Positions 35,320 through 44,774 of a DNA stretch of 64,000 nucleotides are shown here, in pieces; position 1 is the stretch's first letter, and every line of letters starts with the position of its first letter. A program made the translations under genes and the position numbers. This DNA comes from an uncultured Phocaeicola sp. (GTDB taxonomy: Bacteria > Bacteroidota > Bacteroidia > Bacteroidales > Bacteroidaceae). Under the pieces are notes generated by a model. It was not told the origin of the DNA. It saw only the letters and a list, made by a program, of their open reading frames with translations, and searched no databases. The stretch spans positions 42,960 to 106,959 of the forward strand of contig CALUJE010000007.1 in the NCBI GenBank assembly GCA_944320885.1. The letters are read 5' to 3'.

Positions 35320-36152
35320 AGTTTCAGTTTTAATGTACTGAACGGTACGTTGTTTATCTTTGCGGCCACTTCGGAGAAGGAGCTGTATTGCGAGCCGAAT
35401 ATGCGGTGTGTGCGGCTCAGTGTATAGAAGTCTGCTACTGCCTCTTTCATACCTTCTATGCTGTTGCGTTCGGCCTTCTGGGCAGACGTGATGATACGTT
35501 TCCCGAAACGTCGTTTCAGAACCGACTTTTCTTCTTCCGAGTCAGAGGCTACGAAGAATACCGTGTCGGGAAATGCCTGTACTTCCTGTTCCATCGCTTC
35601 AACAAACAGTTCGATGGGGCTTTGGCGGATGGATTCTACATTGTCCGTGCGCCGTATGTGTATGCCTACGGTGTGCGCGGTAAATTGTGAAGTATACGGT
35701 GTGATGAGCTGCTCTATCTCGTCAGTGGGAACAAACAGCTCTTTGTATATCGTGTCGGGGGCGTCGAAAAACGGATAGCAGGTGGCTATGTAGACTTTCC
35801 GGTTTTCGGCGAGCCAGCGGTCATAGTCGAACACACGGTCAATGAACCGTTCCTTGTGCTCGTCATACAGGCGGTCGTCAAACAGGAGTCGCTGGAAATA
35901 TTGCGGAATGCGCATGTTCCTTGGTCGCGGGCGGTCATACAGTATGCGGTCGGTCAGCGATGCTTCCTTCAGGCGGATATCGGGCAGATGCCATTTGTGG
36001 AACAGTTCGCTGAACGCACAGTTCAGTCCTGCATCCTTTATCCAGATGATGCGCAGGCGGCTGTTGTATTTTCTTGCCAGTGATACGCCCGATGCGATGG
36101 AACGCATGCGGTTGGCCAGGCCTCCCAGGGGTAATAAGGTAATCATAGGCAT
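35316..36152 (-). CDS. Fucosyltransferase-like protein (GT11-type motifs)
   Basis: The 278-residue protein starts MITLLPLGGLANRMRSIASG, similar to the GGLGNQ start of alpha-1,2-fucosyltransferases. It also has HIRRTD at about 165-170, matching the HxRRxD GDP-fucose site. Both support a GT-B fucosyltransferase fold. The remaining sequence is divergent, so the donor is inferred only. Start may be at either Met of MPMIT. It lies between the flippase and a GT4-like gene. Confidence 0.65.
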   Translation of the reverse strand: MPMITLLPLGGLANRMRSIASGVSLARKYNSRLRIIWIKDAGLNCAFSELFHKWHLPDIRLKEASLTDRILYDRPRPRNMRIPQYFQRLLFDDRLYDEHKERFIDRVFDYDRWLAENRKVYIATCYPFFDAPDTIYKELFVPTDEIEQLITPYTSQFTAHTVGIHIRRTDNVESIRQSPIELFVEAMEQEVQAFPDTVFFVASDSEEEKSVLKRRFGKRIITSAQKAERNSIEGMKEAVADFYTLSRTHRIFGSQYSSFSEVAAKINNVPFSTLKLKL

Positions 36153-36164
36153 TTACCGGTAGTT

Positions 36165-37613
36165 TTATCGTTTGACAATTTTCTGTATGTACTGAATGGT
36201 TTCTTTAAGCATTACCGAACGGGCTGCATAAAGAATGGCTATATAGATTCCTGCCACCACAATGATTTTGCAGAGGATGCGCAGGTAGATGTTCGCAAGT
36301 GGAAGGGTGATGAGATATGCTGCCCCGATGGCTATGAGTGTGATGCACAGAAACGGCATTACATCGCGTACAAGTACCTCAATAAGTCGGACACCGGTGT
36401 ATCTCTTCACGAAGTGGAACCAAACGAAGAACCATACGAAGCAGGTGATGACGTAGTTGATTACCATTTGGAATACACCCAGCGGGGCGGAGAAATAAAT
36501 GACGAGCAACTGCACGACGTCGAGTGTTATCGTGCCGTACATGTAAATGTTTGACTTGCCGCGGCTGATGATGGTATTGGTGCAGATATTGTTGAGCGGT
36601 GTTACAATAGCCCACAGGCAGAATAGCTGCATGTAGGGAATACTGGGCAGCCATTTCGCGCCTACGGTGATGGCGATGAACTCTTCCGAAATGAAAGCCA
36701 GTCCGAGCATCGACGGGAAAGTGACGTAGGCCATGAAGCGTATCAGTTTGCGGAATACGTTCTGCTGGCGGTCGGCCGTGTCGGCAACCTGTGCCAGTAC
36801 GGCCTGTGATACGTTGTTGGCCATGCCCCATACGGTGGAGTAGGCCATGTAACTCCATTTGCGGCCCTGTGCATAGAATCCGGCCTGCGCCTTTGAATAG
36901 CTGATTCCGAGTATCAGGGCAAAGATGTTGTCGTTGATTACGTTAAAGATGCCCGTGAGCAGCAGCTTGATACTGAAGGGGAACATCTTCTTCAGCGGAG
37001 CGGCGTTGAAACGGAACGATGGCCTCCACGGAGAGTAGTACCATCGCAGGCATACGTTGACAAAGCCCTGTACCACCATCTGTACAATCAGACTCCAGTA
37101 GGCCATGCCGCAAAGGGCCATGCCGAGCGCCACCACGCACGAAGCGAAAAAGGCGAGCAGGTCGGCCCGTGTCTTTTCTTTCATCATGAGCCGCTTGATA
37201 AGGATGGCGTTGTGAACCGTACCCGTACATCCGAACAGAAACCAAAGGAACAGCACGCGGGCAGCCGAGGTCAGTTCGGGGGCCTTGTAATATTGTGCGA
37301 TATAAGGAGCAGCCAGAAAGAATATCACATACAGGCAGGCTCCCATGGAACAGCTGAACCAGAACACGGCATTGTAGTCTTCATCACTGGCATCTTTCTT
37401 GTTGATGAGTGCTGTGGTGAATCCGCTGTCCTGAAGAAGATTGGCAGCTGCCGTAAAGATAAGCAGCATGCTGAACAGACCGTAGTCGTGCGGGCTGAGC
37501 AGTCGTGCCAGCATAATGCCGAATGCCACTCCTACCAGTTGCTGAGTGGCATTGCTGAAGGCACCCCAGAAGAGTCCTTTTGCTGTCTGTTCTTTCAGTG
37601 TGGGTGCTGCCAT
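36165..37613 (-). CDS. Wzx-like polysaccharide flippase (PST/MATE superfamily)
   Basis: Polytopic inner-membrane protein of 482 residues with about 12-14 hydrophobic helices. It begins TAKGLFWGAFSNATQQLVGVAFGIMLARLLSP split over the first helix, as in the lipopolysaccharide biosynthesis flippase family, and includes LLQDSGFTTALINKKD typical of the same group. It would move lipid-linked glycan units across the membrane. It starts 5 bp after the 37619 gene ends. Confidence 0.88.
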   Translation of the reverse strand: MAAPTLKEQTAKGLFWGAFSNATQQLVGVAFGIMLARLLSPHDYGLFSMLLIFTAAANLLQDSGFTTALINKKDASDEDYNAVFWFSCSMGACLYVIFFLAAPYIAQYYKAPELTSAARVLFLWFLFGCTGTVHNAILIKRLMMKEKTRADLLAFFASCVVALGMALCGMAYWSLIVQMVVQGFVNVCLRWYYSPWRPSFRFNAAPLKKMFPFSIKLLLTGIFNVINDNIFALILGISYSKAQAGFYAQGRKWSYMAYSTVWGMANNVSQAVLAQVADTADRQQNVFRKLIRFMAYVTFPSMLGLAFISEEFIAITVGAKWLPSIPYMQLFCLWAIVTPLNNICTNTIISRGKSNIYMYGTITLDVVQLLVIYFSAPLGVFQMVINYVITCFVWFFVWFHFVKRYTGVRLIEVLVRDVMPFLCITLIAIGAAYLITLPLANIYLRILCKIIVVAGIYIAILYAARSVMLKETIQYIQKIVKR

Positions 37614-37618
37614 TGTCC

Positions 37619-38443
37619 TTATGCTTTATGATGTCGGCTTTTCCACTCCCAGTATTGCTGGCGCATGCTGAACAGTGGACGTCCGATGTATTTTCGTTTC
37701 AAGTATTTGAACCGGCTTATTTCCTGACGGTGATTTTGCGGATTGGCGTCGGAGATGCGTGAGGCGATGAATGCCTGCGGTTCGTAAGGGTTGAGGTATT
37801 CAAAGTTTTCCCATCGCAAAGCCACAATATGGCGGTATCTGAACAGGCTTGTGCTCAGAATACACTGGTCGTGACGGTGCTCTATGAAGTAAGGAGCCTC
37901 GTCTTTCCGTTCGTCCTCGCTGACATCAGTCACCAGTTCGGGATGGGTATCCATCAGTTGCAGCCACGTGCTGATGCACTGCATGCTTTCGGCGGTCTTG
38001 CGTATGAGCAGGATACCGCCCGCAATCTGCTGGTATTCGCTCCAGTACTTTTCTTCGCGGGTTATGTAGTTGAGTGCGGAGCGTTTGGTATAGAACTTAT
38101 TGCGGAATCCCAGTTTGAAAGCCAGGATGCTTTTCTTCTTTAAGATGTTGAAAAAGGTATTCCATTCCTCAGAGGGACGTATGCTGCATCCGGCATCAGC
38201 ATAGACCAGTATGTCACCGTCGTTCATCTCCTGAAGGGCGGTAAGAATGACATAGGGTTTCCAGAACCAGTACCCTCCGCCCCGGCGGTACTGCATGAGC
38301 GGATGTTTCCTGATGCTGTCAGGAAGTTCCTCGGGCGAGAATATATGCGTCTTGTCGAAGAGCTGTGTGTGCAGCGCTTCGTCCGTCAGTCGTTGGGCCG
38401 ACCGGGTATATGCCTTGTCGCCATAAGTAATGAAATATCTCAT
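37619..38443 (-). CDS. Putative GT-A-like glycosyltransferase
   Basis: The 274-residue protein has GGYWFWKPYVILTAL and then GDILVYADAGCSIRP; the acidic YADAG looks like the metal-binding site of GT-A transferases. QQIAGGILLIRKT is also typical of capsule-type transferases. I cannot name the family firmly. It sits between the DUF3783 gene and the flippase with gaps of 5-6 bp. Confidence 0.6.
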   Translation of the reverse strand: MRYFITYGDKAYTRSAQRLTDEALHTQLFDKTHIFSPEELPDSIRKHPLMQYRRGGGYWFWKPYVILTALQEMNDGDILVYADAGCSIRPSEEWNTFFNILKKKSILAFKLGFRNKFYTKRSALNYITREEKYWSEYQQIAGGILLIRKTAESMQCISTWLQLMDTHPELVTDVSEDERKDEAPYFIEHRHDQCILSTSLFRYRHIVALRWENFEYLNPYEPQAFIASRISDANPQNHRQEISRFKYLKRKYIGRPLFSMRQQYWEWKSRHHKA

Positions 38444-38449
38444 AATGTA

Positions 38450-38821
38450 TTATTTGTTCATCATGCGGTGTTCTTCACTCAGTTCCTTGTGCAGCTCAAT
38501 GGAGTTCCACTGGATATTGTTGGGTGTGAGTGAGGCCTTGAGCCATACGGGGGTAATGCCTGCAGCCTTGTATTGGGCCAGGAACTGATAGATATCATCG
38601 TTGCTGAATCCGCAGAATATCATCATCTCCTCACTGAATGTGACGGGAGATACGCTTTGCTGCCTGCGTGGGAAGCCGGGCATACCGGCAAGAGCGCCAA
38701 TCAGTTCCATGTATTCGGATGGCTCTACATCACGGCAGGAGATATGCAGAGGGGAGCAGATACGCCGTATCTGCACCCCTTTGTCATTCTTCAAGTTATA
38801 AAGTAAGATTGTCTTTTCCAT
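38450..38821 (-). CDS. DUF3783 domain protein
   Basis: Small soluble protein of 123 residues. It starts MEKTILLYNLKNDKGVQIR and contains EEMMIFCGFSNDDIYQFL and AGITPVWLKASLTPNN, the conserved pieces of DUF3783. The function is unknown. Its ATG directly abuts the metG stop, so it is cotranscribed with metG and links metG to the glycan genes. Confidence 0.8.
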   Translation of the reverse strand: MEKTILLYNLKNDKGVQIRRICSPLHISCRDVEPSEYMELIGALAGMPGFPRRQQSVSPVTFSEEMMIFCGFSNDDIYQFLAQYKAAGITPVWLKASLTPNNIQWNSIELHKELSEEHRMMNK

Positions 38822-40861
38822 TTATTTTACTTCGCTACCCGGTTTTACTTCACGTTGGGGAGTGATTACCGAAAGACTTCCGTCAAAGTTCTCGGCACTC
38901 AGAATCATACCTTCCGAAACGATGCCTTTCAGCTTGCGCGGCGGCAGGTTGGCGATGAAGCATACCTGTTTGCCTACCAGTTCTTCGGGTTTGTAGTGCT
39001 GTGCGATACCTGATACGATGGTACGGTTCTCCAGTCCGTCGGCAATCTTGAACTGAAGCAGTTTATCAGCTTTGGGGACTTTCTGGCATTCAAGCACGGT
39101 TCCCACGCGGATATCGAGTTTCAGGAAGTCGTCAAACTCAATGTTTGCACGGATAGGGTTGGCTTTGTAGTTGGCCTCTTCGTTGGCTTTCTTGGTAGCG
39201 TGCAACTTTTCTACCTGTGCATTGATGACATCGTCTTCAATCTTTTCGAAGAGCAGTTCGGGCTTGTTCAACTGGTGGCCGGCAGTAAGCAGGTCAGTAT
39301 GTCCCAGTTGGTTCCAGTCAAAGCTTTCCATGTTCAGCATCTTGCGCAGTTTCTCAGAACTGAACGGCAGGAACGGTTCGAAAGCGATGGCCAGATTGGC
39401 TACCAGCTGGAGTGCAATGTTCAGAATGGTTGCTACGCGCGGCATGTCAGTCTTGGCCAGTTTCCATGGCTCGGTGTCGGCCAGATATTTGTTACCGATA
39501 CGTGCCAGATTCATGGCTTCTTTCTGCGCATCGCGGAATTTGAATACGTCGAGCAGTTTTTCTACCTGTGCCTTTACGTCGGCAAATTCTTTCAGGGTTT
39601 CCTTGTCGTAATCGTTCAGCTCACCGCATTCAGGAACTTTGCCTTCGAAATATTTCTGGGTGAGTACCAGAGCACGGTTTACGAAGTTTCCGTATACGGC
39701 TACCAGTTCGTTGTTATTGCGTGCCTGGAAATCTTTCCATGTAAAGTCGTTGTCCTTGGTTTCCGGAGCGTTGGCTGTCAGCACATAGCGGAGTACATCC
39801 TGTTTGCCGGGGAAATCTTTCAGATATTCGTGCAACCATACGGCCCAGTTGCGTGAGGTTGAAATCTTGTCGCCTTCGAGGTTCAGGAACTCATTGCTCG
39901 GCACATTGTCGGGCAGGATATATGAACCTTCGGCTTTCAGCATGGCCGGGAACACGATGCAGTGGAATACGATGTTGTCTTTACCGATAAAGTGTACCAG
40001 ACGAGTTTCGGGGTCTTTCCACCATTTCTCCCATGAATCGGGCAGAAGCTCTTTGGTGTTTGATATATAACCGATGGGAGCATCGAACCATACGTAAAGT
40101 ACTTTGCCTTCGGCACCTTCTACCGGTACGGGGATTCCCCAGTCGAGGTCACGGCTTACGGCACGGGGTTGCAGACCCATATCGAGCCAGCTCTTGCACT
40201 GTCCGTATACATTCGGACGCCATTCCTTGTGATCTTCCAGAATCCATTTGCGCAACCATGCTTCGTGCTTGTCGAGCGGCAGATACCAGTGCTTGGTTTC
40301 TTTCATTACAGGTTTGCTTCCGCTGATGGCACTCTTCGGGTTAATCAGTTCGGTAGGGCTCAGTGTGCTTCCGCACTTCTCGCACTGGTCACCGTATGCG
40401 CCTTCGGCATGACAGTGAGGACATTCGCCCGTGATATAGCGGTCGGCAAGGAAAGTCTTGGCTTCCTCGTCATAATACTGCATGCTGGTCTTTTCAATAA
40501 ATTCACCCTTGTCGTAAAGCTTGCGGAAGAAATCGGAAGCTGTATCGTGGTGAGTCTTTGAACTGGTACGTGAGTAGATATCGAACGAGATTCCGAACTC
40601 CTTGAACGAGTCTTTAATCAGGGTATGATAGCGGTCTACTACGTCTTGCGGTGTACATCCTTCTTTACGGGCACGGATAGTGATGGGCACACCGTGTTCG
40701 TCAGAACCTCCGATAAAGAGCACGTCTTCTTTCTTCAGACGAAGATAGCGCACATAAATATCGGCAGGCACGTATACTCCGGCAAGGTGGCCGATATGTA
40801 CAGGGCCGTTGGCATAGGGCAGGGCCGATGTGACGGTTGTTCTTTTAAATTTCTTTTCCAT
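38822..40861 (-). CDS. metG: Methionyl-tRNA synthetase with C-terminal tRNA-binding domain
   Basis: Charges tRNA-Met with methionine in the cytoplasm. HIGH-type motif is HIGH-like [11 protein letters not shown] near residue 22, a zinc-knuckle pair [17 protein letters not shown] lies around 147, and the KMSKS region is represented by [13 protein letters not shown]. The last 110 residues form a Trbp111-like domain ([24 protein letters not shown]). Start ATG 40861 gives 679 residues; the upstream frame codes for non-homologous sequence. A -7-like box (40901-40908) supports this start. Confidence 0.95.
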   Translation of the reverse strand: MEKKFKRTTVTSALPYANGPVHIGHLAGVYVPADIYVRYLRLKKEDVLFIGGSDEHGVPITIRARKEGCTPQDVVDRYHTLIKDSFKEFGISFDIYSRTSSKTHHDTASDFFRKLYDKGEFIEKTSMQYYDEEAKTFLADRYITGECPHCHAEGAYGDQCEKCGSTLSPTELINPKSAISGSKPVMKETKHWYLPLDKHEAWLRKWILEDHKEWRPNVYGQCKSWLDMGLQPRAVSRDLDWGIPVPVEGAEGKVLYVWFDAPIGYISNTKELLPDSWEKWWKDPETRLVHFIGKDNIVFHCIVFPAMLKAEGSYILPDNVPSNEFLNLEGDKISTSRNWAVWLHEYLKDFPGKQDVLRYVLTANAPETKDNDFTWKDFQARNNNELVAVYGNFVNRALVLTQKYFEGKVPECGELNDYDKETLKEFADVKAQVEKLLDVFKFRDAQKEAMNLARIGNKYLADTEPWKLAKTDMPRVATILNIALQLVANLAIAFEPFLPFSSEKLRKMLNMESFDWNQLGHTDLLTAGHQLNKPELLFEKIEDDVINAQVEKLHATKKANEEANYKANPIRANIEFDDFLKLDIRVGTVLECQKVPKADKLLQFKIADGLENRTIVSGIAQHYKPEELVGKQVCFIANLPPRKLKGIVSEGMILSAENFDGSLSVITPQREVKPGSEVK

Positions 40862-40900
40862 ATTGTATTGTTTTGATTTTGTTCCATTAAAAAAGTGTTG

Positions 40901-40908
40901 CAAAGATA
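40901..40908 (-). promoter_or_regulatory. Possible -7 element of metG
   Basis: TATCTTTG on the minus strand matches TAnnTTTG, 39 bp upstream of ATG 40861. No TTTG is at the expected distance. Confidence 0.4.
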
Positions 40909-41197
40909 ACAAATTCATATGCAAACTAGTAACGAATATGGGCAGAAATCTGCTTGCAGGCAGAGAAAGCCGGTGTGAGAATACTGATTTGGCGGTAGTA
41001 TGTATATGAATAGAGACATTTCCCGGACTCACTCAGGGAAATGTCTTTTCATGATGAAGAAGAGAGAGTGTATACAGTTAGTATCGACTACTGAGTGTAT
41101 GGTAGAGATTGATTACTCCCTGTATTTTATCAAAACGGTCTGATGCCAGATTCAGTTTTGCTTGCAAGAGTACTTGTCCTGTTGTCTGTTGGTGTTC

Positions 41198-41506
41198 TTA
41201 TTTTCTTTTTCTGTTCTTACCCATGGTAGAGAAAGTTTCCTTTTGTTCGTCGGTCAGTACAGACTCGATTTTCTTGTTGAGCTCTTCCATTTTTTCCTTG
41301 CGGTTTTCGCGTGTGATTTCTTCTTTTGCATACTCTTCATAGAAGGCCAGAATCTGTTTCTCCTGTTCATCGGTGAGATTCAGCTTCTTGTCGAGTCGTT
41401 CAACACGTTGTTCCGGAGTCTGTTGCTTTCTGTTTTGCGGACGTTGTGCATCGGCAGTCTGCATGCCTGCCATGATAATCAGTGCGAGTAAAATAAATTT
41501 TTTCAT
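41198..41506 (-). CDS. Small secreted Spy/CpxP-like helical protein
   Basis: A protein of about 102 residues with signal peptide MKKFILLALIIMAGMQTADA and a charged helical body (QTPEQRVERLDKKLNLTDEQ, SVLTDEQKETFSTM). The repeated LTxEQ motif is the hallmark of Spy/CpxP-like periplasmic proteins, which act as chaperones or stress sensors. Start ATG 41506 is chosen; ATG 41515 is possible. It lies downstream of the barrel protein gene on the same strand, with a 94-bp repeat element between them. Its function here is inferred from fold only. Confidence 0.75.
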   Translation of the reverse strand: MKKFILLALIIMAGMQTADAQRPQNRKQQTPEQRVERLDKKLNLTDEQEKQILAFYEEYAKEEITRENRKEKMEELNKKIESVLTDEQKETFSTMGKNRKRK

Positions 41507-41654
41507 AATCTTCATTGTTTTTGGTTCTACAATATGTGATAGTATCAAGTGCTGTGTATTGACAGTCTGTTTGTTAAGGCTTTGTCTGTATCGTGAAACA
41601 CACCTGTGGAAAACCTTATCACAACAGCCTTTGTATATGGTTGATACCCAGTAT

Positions 41655-41748
41655 AAAGTTTATCCTTAGCCTAGAGATACATATCCTTAGGCTAGGGATA
41701 TGTATCTTCAGGCTAAGGATACATATCTTTAAGCTAAGGATAAACTTT
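41655..41748. repeat. 94-bp tandem-palindrome element, copy A
   Basis: Terminal inverted repeats of 16 bp (AAAGTTTATCCTTAGC at 41655-41670 and its reverse complement at 41733-41748) enclose four 19-bp near-palindromes of the form TATCCTTAGsCTAAGGATA at 41661-41679, 41682-41700, 41703-41721 and 41724-41742. They are separated by 2 nt, so the period is 21 bp. The same 94-bp design recurs at 58727-58820. It lies 66 bp past the stop of the barrel protein gene. Confidence 0.85.
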
Positions 41749-41813
41749 CTGACGGGTGCTTTGCAAGTTTCTGTCGGGGATGTCTTTTGTTTCCCGGCTG
41801 CTCTGCATGCAAA

Positions 41814-44600
41814 TTACCGTATGGTATAGACCAGACTGAGCATGAAATAAGGCTCAAGTACATTTGAGGTTACATAATCGTAATAGTTGCTTCCTACGTT
41901 GCGTGTGAAAGCCTGGTTCTGGCGGAGCAGGTCGAAGGCTTCCAGACGGATTTCGGCTGCGTTGTTCTTCAGGAACTTCTTTCCGATGGAGGCGTTCCAG
42001 AGGAAATAGTCTGAATTGTCGGTGTCGAGTCCGCTGTATTTGATATAGTTGAATGTACTGCGGAAAGTAAATCCTTTCCAGAAAGTCCATCCCAGTTTGG
42101 CGGCTGCTGTGTGCGTGGTATAGTCACTGCTGGTAGCATCCTGCAAGGAACTGAATGCCTTGTTGATGGCTGCCGCGTACGATACGGTAAAGTCGAGCTG
42201 GTCACTTATGTTGCTTCCGATAATTACTTTCGGGATGAGGCTCAGCTCTTTGGTGCTGCTTTTCACTCCGTTGAATATTGTAGGCTCATGGCTGTAGTTG
42301 GCCGCTATGCTCAGGTTGATGTTACTGCGGATAAGGTCGAGCGGAAATCCGTAGGTAAGCATGGACTGCAAACTGTAGTAACCGTCGAGATTGACAGGTT
42401 TGGTAAACTGTGAACCCTTGTTCAGCGTGATTTCGGGAGAGAGGCTGACATCTTCCGTAGCCACGTAGGTACTGTCGCCCACGTATCCCGTGCGGAAGGT
42501 TCCGCCCAGCATGGCGATAAAGGTCTGTCCTGACTTCGTGGTACGTATGTAGCGAAGGTTCAGTGTATGGTTTATCTGCTGGTCGAGGTCGGGGTTACCG
42601 CTCGACAGGAACAGCGGGTTGGTATTGTCAATCACATCCTGCAGGTCAGTCACAGACGGGGCCGAAGAACTGCTGCGGTAGCGCAGCTGGAACGAGTTGT
42701 TGCGGTCGAGCGAGTAGCGTGCTACCAGTGACGGCAATACTGAAAAATATGAATGCTTGATGTCTGTGCTGTAAGGATACGTCTGTTCACCGTCGAGCGA
42801 AGCCCATTGCAGGTCTACACCCAGCATGATGTTCAGACTGTTTTTCCGGAAACGCAGTCCCAGTCCGCCCGATTGGGTCAGATAGTCCGACTGATAGGTA
42901 TTCGAAAGATCCTCGTTCAGCTGTTCATAAAGGTCGGTCACGGCATTGTGGTCGTAAGTCTTCCGGTCAGATTCCGTATTGGAGGTGTACAGACGGTAGT
43001 TGGCCTGCAGTTGCATGTAGTCGGTCAGCTTTTCCGTAAACATCAGGCTGCTTCGGAGTGAGTACTGCTGGTTGGATGTGTTCTTGTACTGGCTGTAGCT
43101 TTCGGTTTCAGCCGTACCGCTGAGCAGCTGCTTGATATAGTCGGTATACGAATCGCCGCTGGTGTTCGACAGTTGTCCGTTTATCATCCACGACAGTGTA
43201 CGTCCTTCGGTAGGGAAGCGGTGACGGTATGTGATGTTGGCTCCCAGATTGTAGGCATCGGTCTTGCTGTCTGTATGGTTTTCCGTGCTGCCGGTGCTTT
43301 GTCCGTCAGTGAAGTTCTCTCCTTGCAAAAGACTCAGTGCATCGTTTTTCTGCAGACTGATGGTAGGTCTTATCTGCAAGGAGTTGCTTTCGTCTATTTG
43401 ATAGTCGAACTTCATATTGAAGCGGTGATTCCAGTTCTTCATTTCCGATTCGTTGTATTCGTCATAAGTCATTCCGGGGAGCGATGCATCAAAGTATTCA
43501 CGCTCGATGTCCTGTTGCGAGTTGTTGGTCGACTGATTGAAGAAGTAGCTTCCGGTGAATTTCATCTTTTCGTTCCACTGGTCTACGTAGTTCAGACCAA
43601 GTCCGTTGGTCGACGTAATACCTCCCAGTGAACCTACCATGAAGTTGTTTGCTGAGTTTCCGCTGCCTCCGCGTCCTCCTCCGGATGCGTTTCCTTCTCC
43701 GCCACCTTTTCCGCCTCTTCCACTTCGGCCTTTTCCTCCTTGTGAAGACATGACGCCTGCCAGGTCTTCCTGCGAGAAGTTCTGCTGGTTGATATTGTTG
43801 CTCATGCCGAGTACAGATATCCGCTGGTCATCATTGAAGAAGTTTACGTTTCCGCCCACGCGGTAGCGGTCTTCCGTACCGTATCCTCCGTACAGTTCAC
43901 CGAAAGTACCTTCTCTGAATCCGGTTTTTGTCACGATATTGATGGTCTTGATTTCGTCGCCGTCGTCAAATCCGGTAAACTCCGCCTGTTCGCTTTTCTT
44001 GTCGAACACCTCGATGCTGGCGATAACATCTGACGGAATGTTCTTTACAGCCAGGTTTACGTCGCCTTCAAAAAATTCTTTTCCGTCGACGAGTACTTTT
44101 TTTACATCTTCACCCTGTGCCTGAATGGTTCCGCCTTCAACCACGATGCCCGGCATTTTAGCCAGCAGATCTTCGGCAGTGCTTCCCTGCATTACCTTGA
44201 ACGCTTCGGCATTGTATATCAGGCTGTCGCCTTTCTGCTGTGCACGGGTTGCTCTTCCTTCTACGGATACGGTAGAGAGAAGTTGTGAGTTTTCCTCCAG
44301 CGCAATGTTGGCTGTAACGGTTTGTCCGGTGCTGGCCTTTACGCTTTTCTTTGCCGTTTTATATCCTACGTACGAAGCTTCCAGAGAATATTTCCCTTCG
44401 GATAGTCCGTTGAATGAATATCGTCCGTCGAGGTCGGTTATGACATGTTTTTTCGTTCCGTTCTCAGAAACGATGCTGACGGTTGCTGCCGGTAGTGGCT
44501 CGCTGTTCTTTTTGTCCGTAATGATACCGGTAATGACTGTATCGGCCATGATGGACAGTGGAAGTAACAGTGCGATGAGTGATAAGATGAGCTTGTTCAT
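41814..44600 (-). CDS. Outer-membrane beta-barrel protein with carboxypeptidase-regulatory-like domain
   Basis: A TonB-dependent-receptor-like outer-membrane protein of 928 residues. It has a signal peptide (LILSLIALLLPLSIMA), a carboxypeptidase-regulatory-like domain (TGIITDKKNSEPLPAATVSI), a plug-like segment (GSTAEDLLAKMPGIVVEGG) and a long barrel of the OMP_b-brl_3 type ending EPYFMLSLVYTIR. Residues about 288-314 are nearly all Gly, Ser, Arg and Lys. Start ATG 44600 is chosen because signal peptide begins there; the longer frame crosses a -7 box. It is divergent from the LytS/LytTR genes. Cargo or role is unknown. Confidence 0.85.
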   Translation of the reverse strand: MNKLILSLIALLLPLSIMADTVITGIITDKKNSEPLPAATVSIVSENGTKKHVITDLDGRYSFNGLSEGKYSLEASYVGYKTAKKSVKASTGQTVTANIALEENSQLLSTVSVEGRATRAQQKGDSLIYNAEAFKVMQGSTAEDLLAKMPGIVVEGGTIQAQGEDVKKVLVDGKEFFEGDVNLAVKNIPSDVIASIEVFDKKSEQAEFTGFDDGDEIKTINIVTKTGFREGTFGELYGGYGTEDRYRVGGNVNFFNDDQRISVLGMSNNINQQNFSQEDLAGVMSSQGGKGRSGRGGKGGGEGNASGGGRGGSGNSANNFMVGSLGGITSTNGLGLNYVDQWNEKMKFTGSYFFNQSTNNSQQDIEREYFDASLPGMTYDEYNESEMKNWNHRFNMKFDYQIDESNSLQIRPTISLQKNDALSLLQGENFTDGQSTGSTENHTDSKTDAYNLGANITYRHRFPTEGRTLSWMINGQLSNTSGDSYTDYIKQLLSGTAETESYSQYKNTSNQQYSLRSSLMFTEKLTDYMQLQANYRLYTSNTESDRKTYDHNAVTDLYEQLNEDLSNTYQSDYLTQSGGLGLRFRKNSLNIMLGVDLQWASLDGEQTYPYSTDIKHSYFSVLPSLVARYSLDRNNSFQLRYRSSSSAPSVTDLQDVIDNTNPLFLSSGNPDLDQQINHTLNLRYIRTTKSGQTFIAMLGGTFRTGYVGDSTYVATEDVSLSPEITLNKGSQFTKPVNLDGYYSLQSMLTYGFPLDLIRSNINLSIAANYSHEPTIFNGVKSSTKELSLIPKVIIGSNISDQLDFTVSYAAAINKAFSSLQDATSSDYTTHTAAAKLGWTFWKGFTFRSTFNYIKYSGLDTDNSDYFLWNASIGKKFLKNNAAEIRLEAFDLLRQNQAFTRNVGSNYYDYVTSNVLEPYFMLSLVYTIR

Positions 44601-44628
44601 ATTCTTGAGTTTTATTTGTTTTCTGTTG

Positions 44629-44636
44629 CAAAGGTA
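44629..44636 (-). promoter_or_regulatory. Possible -7 element of the barrel protein gene
   Basis: TACCTTTG on the minus strand matches TAnnTTTG, 28 bp upstream of ATG 44600. It supports that start over the longer open frame. Confidence 0.45.
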
Positions 44637-44743
44637 GGCAGTTGGCCGAACCATAAAATACCGTGCCTCCGATGTGAGGGTAAACGACAAAAAAGTAGTG
44701 ATGAATGACTTTGGCATGACTTTCATATCCGGTCTAAAAAGCT

Positions 44744-44751
44744 TAATTTTG
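44744..44751 (+). promoter_or_regulatory. Possible -7 element of the LytS-like gene
   Basis: TAATTTTG matches TAnnTTTG, 23 bp before ATG 44775. The -33 box is not clear. It is back to back with the barrel gene promoter, about 110 bp apart. Confidence 0.45.
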
Positions 44752-44774
44752 CCAGTGACAAATATTGAAAGAAT

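Noticed and set aside
41655..41748. CRISPR array (short regular repeats)
   Set aside because: The units are palindromic and spaced by only 2 nt, so there are no spacers, and no cas genes are in the window.
41593..41829. Plus-strand open frame with repeated I-H-I-L-R-L-R motifs
   Set aside because: The repeated peptide simply mirrors the 21-bp palindromic DNA units; it also lacks a start context.
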